DNA of 42,610 nt from a virus, in the IMG/VR virus record IMGVR_UViG_3300027582_000006, positions 1 through 42,610 of that record; one strand, 5' to 3'. Of the stretch, positions 34,952 through 41,554 are shown piece after piece; position 1 is the stretch's first letter, and every line of letters begins with the position of its first letter. Position numbers and translations under genes: made by a program. The notes under the pieces were generated by a model. The model was not told where the DNA came from, made no database searches, and saw only the letters and a program-made list of their open reading frames with translations.

Positions 34952-35049
34952 AACTATTTATTATTATACAATATAAGGAAACGAAAGAACATTAAAGTAA
35001 TTTCAAGGTAAACAATTAACAATTTTAACAAACTAAACAATTTAAAGGT
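34952..35049 (+). promoter_or_regulatory. gp32 leader with three AACAATT copies, candidate autoregulatory operator
   Basis: The 98-base leader is A/T-rich and little able to fold. AACAATT occurs at 35011, 35018 and 35036, just before the start. T4 gp32 represses its own translation by binding an unstructured A/U-rich leader; a similar control is plausible here. Evidence is by analogy only. A weak sigma-70-like pair TTGAAA (34948) and TATAAG (34972) with an 18-base spacer is also present. Confidence 0.35.
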
Positions 35050-35970
35050 ATGAGTGATTCATTTGACATTTTTAACTTGGGCGTGGAAGACGTAGAAACG
35101 CACCAAGTACAAGCAAGTAGTTCTACTAACGAGATCTACAAACCAACAGCAGACGATGGTAAAGACGGAACTTACAAAGCATTAATACGTTTTGTGCCAA
35201 ATCCAGAAAACCCTCGTAATTCCCTAATCCAAAAATATGTACACTGGTTAACAAACTCTAGTGGCGATGGTAAATTAGTTGATTCTCCAGCAACAATCGG
35301 AGAAAAATGCCCTATCGCAGATGTATTTTGGAAGTTGCGTAAATCAGATTCAGCTGTAGATAGAAAATCTTCAGATAAACTAAAAAGACGCCAACAATAC
35401 TATTCTTTAGTAAAGATCGTAAAAGATCCACAAAATCCAGAACTAGAAGGTACTTACAAAGTATTTAAATTTGGATATAAAATTAAAGAAAAGATAGACG
35501 CAGAATTAAAACCAAACTTTGGTGAGCCAACACAAGTATTCGATTTATTCGAAGGTAAAAACTTTGAGTTAGTTATCACTAGACAAGGTGAATATAATAA
35601 CTACGATACATCTAAATTTTCTTCTAGTAAGTCAGCTATTATTATGGGCGATGCCCCGGCAGAACGTAGTAAAGAAACTATGACTACTATCAAAGAAGAG
35701 TTAGAAGCAGCTCCTTCATTAAAAGGATATGATTATCAAGCATGGGACGAAGATACAAGATCATTTGTAAATGATGTATTAAGAATGTATCTTAATCCGG
35801 GTGATTCAATTGCATCGATGACATCAAGTGCTCCAAAGGCAGCAACTAAAACTGCAACAGCAGTAAAAGAAAAACCAGCGGCAGCACCAGTGACTTCAAC
35901 GTCGGAATCAACTTCAAGTGTATCAACAGATGATGATCTAGATTCTTTCTTGAATGACCTCGACATCTAA
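35050..35970 (+). CDS. 32: Single-stranded DNA-binding protein gp32-like
   Basis: 306 residues; T4 gp32 has 301. Recognised from the core RFVPNPENPRNSLIQKYVHW, GEKCPIADVFWKLRKS, RRQQYYSLVKIVKDPQNPEL, EGTYKVFKFGYKI and FDLFEGKNFELVITRQGEYN, followed by a Ala/Thr/Ser-rich linker and an acidic tail DDDLDSFLNDLDI used for contacts with replication partners. It coats single-stranded DNA in replication, repair and recombination. Only one Cys (Cys87) is present, so the zinc site of T4 gp32, which uses several Cys, is absent. Its end overlaps the primase start by 17 bases. Family call strong. Confidence 0.9.
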   Translation: MSDSFDIFNLGVEDVETHQVQASSSTNEIYKPTADDGKDGTYKALIRFVPNPENPRNSLIQKYVHWLTNSSGDGKLVDSPATIGEKCPIADVFWKLRKSDSAVDRKSSDKLKRRQQYYSLVKIVKDPQNPELEGTYKVFKFGYKIKEKIDAELKPNFGEPTQVFDLFEGKNFELVITRQGEYNNYDTSKFSSSKSAIIMGDAPAERSKETMTTIKEELEAAPSLKGYDYQAWDEDTRSFVNDVLRMYLNPGDSIASMTSSAPKAATKTATAVKEKPAAAPVTSTSESTSSVSTDDDLDSFLNDLDI

Positions 35971-37036
35971 TAACAATATAGAACTTACTGAAGAGTTAAA
36001 GGATAAAATAAGATATGCACTTAAGCAAGTAGTATCTCAAATACATTCTACTCCTAATAAGAAGCTACTAAAGGACATGCATGGGCGAATAACCTGTGCA
36101 TGTCCCTATTGTGGCGATTCTCACTCGGACGATACCAAGAAAAGAGGTAATATATTTTGGGATACACTACAGTATCATTGTTATAATTGTAGTTATCATA
36201 CTAATCTATATTCTTTTTTAAAGGATCATGATGTTAAGATGGACACATCTAATGACTCTTTTATGGTTATCGATTACATCAAACAAAATAAAATACAGGT
36301 AAACCCAGAGTCTGTATTGAAACACCAGGCGCTAGAAAAGATACATAATCTAGCAATTGATGTTGAAGAATTCAAGAAACATTTTAAAGCTAAAGTAATA
36401 GAACCAGGTGATTGGATTTGGTTTCAATTAAAAGATAGGTTATTACATAATCGATCTGAAGAATTTCTATATTCAGATAAAGAGTTTCGTTTGTGGATTC
36501 TTAATTATAGTACAGATGGCAAAATTATAGGTGCACAGACACGTAGAATGAAAGGGTATGGACAGAGATATTTAACTTATGATTTGCCAAAATTATATGA
36601 AGAAATGGGTAAGCCATTAGAAATGAGCAATGAGGAACTAAACACACTTACAAAGATATCAACACTTTTTGGAATTATGCAATTAAATTTCCAAAGACCA
36701 ATAACAATGTTCGAAGGTCCTTTAGATGCTAAATTCATGAATAACTCGTTGGCCTTAGCAACTGCAGGTAGATCAACTGATGATTTTGATGAGATACCAA
36801 CTGTTAGGTATATGTTTGATAATGACGCAACGGGTAAAAAGAAAATGGCAGAAAAGTTAAAGAAAGGACGTCCCGTTTTTATGTGGACTAAATTTCTTAG
36901 CGAAAATAAACTAGATACATATAATATTAAGGATCTAAATGATTTAATATTGAAGTGTTTTGAGCTTAAAATCGATGCTCACAAAAAGATCGATAATTAT
37001 TTCACTTCTAATCAATTAGATTTATGGTATGTATAG
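35954..37036 (+). CDS. 61: DNA primase (gp61-like, zinc-binding and TOPRIM domains)
   Basis: 360 residues; T4 gp61 has 342. An N-terminal zinc finger is formed by CACPYC (Cys48, 50, 53) and YHCYNC (Cys76, 79). A TOPRIM catalytic core follows with MFEGPLDAKF (Glu254) and YMFDNDATGKKKM (Asp289, Asp291), which bind metal for RNA primer synthesis. QTRRMKGYGQRYLTYDLPK in the middle is typical of primases. It overlaps gp32 upstream by 17 bases and the next small gene downstream by 13 bases, so it is translated as part of the same unit. The partner helicase gp41 is not in the window. Confidence 0.87.
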   Translation: MTSTSNNNIELTEELKDKIRYALKQVVSQIHSTPNKKLLKDMHGRITCACPYCGDSHSDDTKKRGNIFWDTLQYHCYNCSYHTNLYSFLKDHDVKMDTSNDSFMVIDYIKQNKIQVNPESVLKHQALEKIHNLAIDVEEFKKHFKAKVIEPGDWIWFQLKDRLLHNRSEEFLYSDKEFRLWILNYSTDGKIIGAQTRRMKGYGQRYLTYDLPKLYEEMGKPLEMSNEELNTLTKISTLFGIMQLNFQRPITMFEGPLDAKFMNNSLALATAGRSTDDFDEIPTVRYMFDNDATGKKKMAEKLKKGRPVFMWTKFLSENKLDTYNIKDLNDLILKCFELKIDAHKKIDNYFTSNQLDLWYV

Positions 37037-37245
37037 AAACGATTAACAACATGGTTGAGGATAACTTTGATGAGTTCCAAAAAGACAGTGATAGATTTAA
37101 GGGTATGAAACTTTTGATAGATTTCAAGCCATTAGATCTTAGCGTCAATTCTCCAGAAATGGAAATGCCAAAACCTAAATTTAAGAAGAGGCAAATAACA
37201 TCAAAATTTATTAAACCAAATCCTAACAAGAAATCATTATTTTAA
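37024..37245 (+). CDS. Small basic protein between primase and UvsY, unknown
   Basis: 73 residues. It overlaps the end of the primase gene and ends 1 base before the UvsY-like gene, so it is well integrated in the unit. The start region is acidic (MVEDNFDEFQKDSDRFKG) and the end is rich in Lys and Pro (KPKFKKRQITSKFIKPNPNK). No family is recognised. It may be a small DNA-associated accessory protein. Confidence 0.6.
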   Translation: MVCIETINNMVEDNFDEFQKDSDRFKGMKLLIDFKPLDLSVNSPEMEMPKPKFKKRQITSKFIKPNPNKKSLF

Positions 37246-37246
37246 T

Positions 37247-37669
37247 ATGACTAAAGAAAACATACTAGCATTAGACGGAAAATTAAGTAGACAAAGAACT
37301 GAGTGGACAAACAATATAAAAAAGTTGGCACAGAGTTTGAGAAACTTAAATTTAATGGAAGAAACAATTGCTGAAGTTTTATCTTCGCGTCAATCTCTAG
37401 TAGAACAAATGTCGTATTTAAATATGAAAGTAAAAGAACAAAAAGCAAAAGTAGCTATTAGATATAGAGAAGCCTATATTAGATACTATGAATATGATTA
37501 TAAACTCGGAGAAAAACAAAAAGAAAGATTTATAGAGACAGACTTAGCAGACGAAAACATGATATTGTCTCATCTAGAAAATCAAGTTGAGTTTTTTAAA
37601 GATTCGGTAAAAACCCTAGATAATATGGGATTTGCCATTCGTAATAGACTAGCATTAAAAGATCTATAA
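37247..37669 (+). CDS. uvsY: UvsY-like recombination mediator
   Basis: 140 residues; T4 UvsY has 137. It is almost all helical and charged. The order of features resembles UvsY: an N-terminal helical region (RTEWTNNIKKLAQSLRNLNL), then MKVKEQKAKVAIRYREAYIR and YYEYDYKLGEK, then ETDLADENMILSHLENQVEF and DNMGFAIRNRLALKDL. UvsY loads the UvsX recombinase onto gp32-coated single-stranded DNA. It directly precedes UvsW, as in T4, and that synteny is the main support because sequence similarity is diffuse. Confidence 0.7.
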   Translation: MTKENILALDGKLSRQRTEWTNNIKKLAQSLRNLNLMEETIAEVLSSRQSLVEQMSYLNMKVKEQKAKVAIRYREAYIRYYEYDYKLGEKQKERFIETDLADENMILSHLENQVEFFKDSVKTLDNMGFAIRNRLALKDL

Positions 37670-37694
37670 CGAAAAATAAAAATGCTCTAACAAT

Positions 37695-39203
37695 GTGGAG
37701 CTTAGTTTAACTGAAAATAAACAGTTGCTACGTATTGATGAAGCAACTGAATTAGAACTGGAACAACTCAATATTTCTTTAAATAGAAGAATTGATTCAT
37801 GGCGATTTAATCCTTTGGTTAAAAAGGGTTTATGGGATGGATATGTTTCATATATAAAAGATGATAAATGGATTCCTTCAGGATTATGGAGAGAAGTCAT
37901 GCAGATATGTAAAGAATATAAATTTGAGTTTAAACTCAATGGTATTACTGACATGTTTGATACCAATATTAATCAAGAAAAATTTACAAAATGGGCTTTA
38001 GACTTTTTCGAAAAGTCAGAGATAACTCCAAGAGATTATCAAATAGAGGCAGCATTTAATATACTAAAATTTAGAAGATGCTTAAGTGAGCTTGCAACTT
38101 CTGCGGGTAAAACACTGATATCATTCTTAACAGTATCATATTTACTAGAACAACAAAAAGCAAAAAAGATTTTATTTATTGTACCCAATGTATCATTAGT
38201 TGTACAAGCGAGTGAAGATTTTCTAGACTATAATTATAGAAATGCAATAGATATTAAGGTACAGCAAATATACAGTGGTCAAAAATTAAGGCCAGGTAGG
38301 AATGTTATTATTGGAACATATCAATCACTTGTTAAAAAAGATAAAGCATATTTTGCAGAATTTGATGCAGTAATTGTTGATGAAACACACAAAGCAAAAT
38401 CAGCCTCTATTAAAACTATTTTACAAAAGTGTATTAATGCAGATTATAAATATGGTTTATCTGGAACTATTCCAAAAGAAGGCACATTAGATAGATTAAC
38501 TTTAATGGCATATACTGGTCCATTAATTACAGAAATAAGTGCACATTATTTACAAAACGAAGGGCATATAGCAGGTTGTAAAGTAAAGGTAATTAAAATG
38601 GACTATGCACCTCAATCTACAAAAGACGCATTTAGAGAAATGTCCCAGAATAGATATGAAAGTAAAGACGTTTTTAAATTTGAGCAAAACTATGTGATCA
38701 ATTCACCTGGAAGACTTAATTTTATAACAAGTATTATCTCCAGGGTTAAGGGTAATAGTTTAGTTCTTTTTCATAGAATTGAACATGGTAAAAAAATATA
38801 TGAAAAACTCAGACAAGAGAGTGATAAATCTGTTTATTATGTTGATGGTGGAATTGATAAAGATATTAGGGAAGAACACAAAAAGAAAATGGAAGCTGGA
38901 AACCAAGTCGTCATTGTCGCTTCATATGGTACATTCTCAACTGGTATATCCATCAAGAAAATCCACAACATATTCTTCACAGAATCATTTAAATCGGAAG
39001 TAATTATTAGACAATCTATCGGTAGAGGTTTAAGGCAACATAGCTCTAAAGACTCGGTCAATATTATAGATTTTGTAGATGATTTAAGTTCTCCTGATTG
39101 GGACAACTATCTAATAAGACACTCCAAAGAAAGACAAAGGATCTACAAGGAACAGAAGTTTAAGTATGATATAAAAAATGTAGATTTTGAAGGAGATATA
39201 TAA
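37695..39203 (+). CDS. uvsW: UvsW-like helicase (GTG start)
   Basis: 502 residues; T4 UvsW has 503. The N-terminal domain SWRFNPLVKKGLWDGYVSYI aligns closely with T4 UvsW (YRFNP..R.GNWDG). Helicase motifs: ATSAGKT with Lys139, DETH at 229-232, YGLSGTIP, VASYGTFSTGISIKKIHNIF and RQSIGRGLRQHSSKDSVNII. UvsW unwinds branched DNA and R-loops and moves T4 from origin-dependent to recombination-dependent replication. The start is GTG at 37695: the frame has a stop at 37677-37679 and no in-frame ATG before the conserved region. Very confident family call. Confidence 0.93.
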   Translation: MELSLTENKQLLRIDEATELELEQLNISLNRRIDSWRFNPLVKKGLWDGYVSYIKDDKWIPSGLWREVMQICKEYKFEFKLNGITDMFDTNINQEKFTKWALDFFEKSEITPRDYQIEAAFNILKFRRCLSELATSAGKTLISFLTVSYLLEQQKAKKILFIVPNVSLVVQASEDFLDYNYRNAIDIKVQQIYSGQKLRPGRNVIIGTYQSLVKKDKAYFAEFDAVIVDETHKAKSASIKTILQKCINADYKYGLSGTIPKEGTLDRLTLMAYTGPLITEISAHYLQNEGHIAGCKVKVIKMDYAPQSTKDAFREMSQNRYESKDVFKFEQNYVINSPGRLNFITSIISRVKGNSLVLFHRIEHGKKIYEKLRQESDKSVYYVDGGIDKDIREEHKKKMEAGNQVVIVASYGTFSTGISIKKIHNIFFTESFKSEVIIRQSIGRGLRQHSSKDSVNIIDFVDDLSSPDWDNYLIRHSKERQRIYKEQKFKYDIKNVDFEGDI

Positions 39204-39236
39204 TAAAATAATAACATACAAAAAAATAACAACACT

Positions 39237-41534
39237 ATGTATAAATTAAAATCTTTTGATCAGTTTTCTACTGAATCACAAATCAATAGATCTAGACAAG
39301 TAGAAGAAGAAAACTCTACTAAAAGAAGTACTGAAGCAGAAACATATAAAAATTTACTTGGTGAATTTAAAGTTACTTCTATCAAAGAATTAACTGAAGA
39401 GCAAAGAATCGAATTTTTTACTAAGTTAAGAGGCGCTGAGATTAACGAAGCAACTGTTTTAATTGAAGAAGGAACTAGAGGACAAATTGGTAAAATCGAT
39501 AAAAAAGGAAATATCACTTCTGTATATATGCATTATGATTCATATCCTGAAAACATATTACCTATTATAACTTCAACTTTTAAAGATGGTAAAAATGTAG
39601 ATTTTATTCTTAAGAATGGAGACAGTTCGGGTTTAGATAAAGATGTTAAGAAGATTAATTTCTACGGGAACTTTACAGCGTCTAAGGGTAAAGTTGCTAA
39701 TATATCTAAATATCTAAGGGATGTTGCTGATGGCGGCGGTGCTGAATTCGTATACTTATGGGATGAAGCCAACAAAGAATGGTTAATGGCAGACATTTAC
39801 GGTAAAGGATATGATGATGTTTATCCAGCGTTTGAATCTTTAACTACTTCAGTAAATGAAGCTATTTCAGTTCAATATAAAAGAGACGCAAAAAAAGTTT
39901 TAACAGTTTATAAAAATTTATTTACTAAGAAACTAACAGATTTTGGTGCAATGGACAAAGTAGGTACATTAGGTTGTATTAAGTATCTTTTTGAAGAAGC
40001 GATGACAGATGCTAATTTCCACAGAGAGAAAGTTATATCTAAGAATATTAAAGGTAGAATAGGTTCATTTGAATTAAAAGTAGCAGGTTTAGGTAATCAC
40101 TTTTTAACAATAGGTGCTACTACTACAAAAAGAATTTTAGATAAACATTATAGTGACCTTGCAAATGCAGCTGGTTGGTCAGGAATCGGAATTGTTGAAG
40201 GTACTGCTCTTTATTTAGAGAGTATTAAAGAAGAAGCTTCAGGTCAAGCTTTATTAAATGCGTTTAACATGTTTGAGTCATTTGCGTATGACGAAGGAGA
40301 TGCTATCAATGAGAAATCATATGATAAAAAGTCTTTAATGAAAGCTATGAAAGCAGATGATGGCATGATTCAATTAGGAAATGGACAAGAGTATGTTATT
40401 TATGCATATGGTAATGGCAACGATAACAATGATGATATGTGGGGAGATAAAACAATCTTTGGATTAGATCAAGACGGAGAAGAACATGAGATTAAATATT
40501 CTGACATTGTAAGTTATAATGAAGCTACTGTAGTAATGGATGCAATGGATCCTAAATCAAAGATACTTAAAAAACTTTTAAAGAAACATAACGTTAAAAT
40601 GAAAGTTTTAGATCCTAGTGGACCAAGTGGTTGGCCAGAGGTTGAAATGACAGGTTCAAGAGAAGATCTGCAAGCAGTTTTAGCATCTGAAGATGGTTGG
40701 GACGACGCTGGTCTAGAAGAATATATTGAAGAATCAGTAGTTACTGAATCACACCCAAAATGTTCAAATAAAAAAGGACATGCATACAAAGAAATTGACA
40801 AAGACGGAACTGTAGAATGTGAATATTGTGGTTTAAGAAATTCATTAAGCGAATCAGGGGTTACTGAAGCTAAATTTGTTAAAGAGTTTGACGAGGCTGT
40901 TTTAAAAGCAACTACACAAGAAGAGGTTCTTGAAATTTATCCAAACGCAGAATTCTTTATTGGCAAATCAGATCATTTCTTTGGAGAGTTTGATGAAAAT
41001 TTATTCTTTAAAGCATATTATACCAAAGGACAAAAAGAATTTGAAATCAAGTCAATTTATTCTGAAAAAAACAGTAACTATGTTCACTTATATAATGAAT
41101 CAGTAGTTACTGAAGCTAAAGGCTTTAAAAACACAACAGATTTCGAAAAATTCTTAATAGAAATTGATGGAATGGGAGAAGCTCAAATTAAAAAGATAAT
41201 GGGTAAAGATTATATCGATACTCCTGGTTATTATCAAGATGAAAAAGATGATTATGATGATGTGGAAGATTTTATGAGATCTAATATGGGCACTTCAGAA
41301 TTTGAAAAACTTGAATCATGGTGGGAAAGCAACGTTGCAGAATCAGTAGTTACTGAAGCTGAAGTTAATTCAGATGAAGAATTTGAAGAATATGCGGTAA
41401 CTGTTTTACAAAAAGCATTTGGAGAAGATTTTGACGAAGCTAAATCTAAAAAAGTTATAGACGGTATTTTATCTAAAGCAGATGGAGATTATGGTACTGC
41501 AGTTGGTATGCTAACTAGCTCGTTAGGACAATAA
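39237..41534 (+). CDS. Capsid-targeted internal head protein, putative polyprotein with ESVVTE repeats
   Basis: 765 residues. The N terminus MYKLKSFDQFSTES resembles a T4-type capsid targeting leader ending in a Glu. Residues up to about 498 are a charged alpha/beta region (GQIGKIDKKGNITSVYMHYD, LRDVADGGGAEFVYLWDEAN). Then ESVVTE (499-504), ESGVTE (539-544), ESVVTE (621-626) and ESVVTE (702-707) divide the rest into pieces of 40, 82, 81 and 58 residues. The 40-residue piece has a zinc-ribbon-like pattern (CSNKKGHAYKEI, CEYC). T4 prohead protease cuts after Glu in L/I-x-E contexts, so these may be processing sites. Function inferred; repeats seen directly. It may be a prohead-core or injected effector protein. 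Confidence 0.62.
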   Translation: MYKLKSFDQFSTESQINRSRQVEEENSTKRSTEAETYKNLLGEFKVTSIKELTEEQRIEFFTKLRGAEINEATVLIEEGTRGQIGKIDKKGNITSVYMHYDSYPENILPIITSTFKDGKNVDFILKNGDSSGLDKDVKKINFYGNFTASKGKVANISKYLRDVADGGGAEFVYLWDEANKEWLMADIYGKGYDDVYPAFESLTTSVNEAISVQYKRDAKKVLTVYKNLFTKKLTDFGAMDKVGTLGCIKYLFEEAMTDANFHREKVISKNIKGRIGSFELKVAGLGNHFLTIGATTTKRILDKHYSDLANAAGWSGIGIVEGTALYLESIKEEASGQALLNAFNMFESFAYDEGDAINEKSYDKKSLMKAMKADDGMIQLGNGQEYVIYAYGNGNDNNDDMWGDKTIFGLDQDGEEHEIKYSDIVSYNEATVVMDAMDPKSKILKKLLKKHNVKMKVLDPSGPSGWPEVEMTGSREDLQAVLASEDGWDDAGLEEYIEESVVTESHPKCSNKKGHAYKEIDKDGTVECEYCGLRNSLSESGVTEAKFVKEFDEAVLKATTQEEVLEIYPNAEFFIGKSDHFFGEFDENLFFKAYYTKGQKEFEIKSIYSEKNSNYVHLYNESVVTEAKGFKNTTDFEKFLIEIDGMGEAQIKKIMGKDYIDTPGYYQDEKDDYDDVEDFMRSNMGTSEFEKLESWWESNVAESVVTEAEVNSDEEFEEYAVTVLQKAFGEDFDEAKSKKVIDGILSKADGDYGTAVGMLTSSLGQ
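40731..41360 (+). repeat. Four dispersed 18-21-base repeats coding ESVVTE(A)
   Basis: GAATCAGTAGTTACTGAA at 40731, a variant GAATCAGGGGTTACTGAAGC at 40851, and exact copies followed by GCT at 41097 and 41340. Spacing is 120, 246 and 243 bases, all multiples of three. The high DNA identity at junctions between dissimilar domains suggests domain gain by recombination at these sites. Confidence 0.8.
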
Positions 41535-41542
41535 TAAAATAA

Positions 41543-41550
41543 GATAAATA
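41543..41550 (+). promoter_or_regulatory. GATAAATA motif before the ligase-like gene
   Basis: GATAAATA lies 4 bases before the ATG at 41555. Same motif as at 254, 7762 and 28771; function is only inferred. Confidence 0.28.
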
Positions 41551-41554
41551 CCTT

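Larger units (their letters stand above)
34635..35049 (+). other. 415-base inter-operon region
   Basis: The only gap longer than 300 bases between the larger genes. It holds an inverted repeat, a GATATATAATA motif, a 56-codon ORF (34781-34951) and the leader of gp32. No tRNA or other RNA gene was recognised. It divides the late structural genes from the replication genes. Confidence 0.7.

Noticed and set aside
35041-35049. AAAGG before the gp32 start as a Shine-Dalgarno site
   Set aside because: It is only about 1 base from the ATG, too close for pairing, and no other gene here has such a site.
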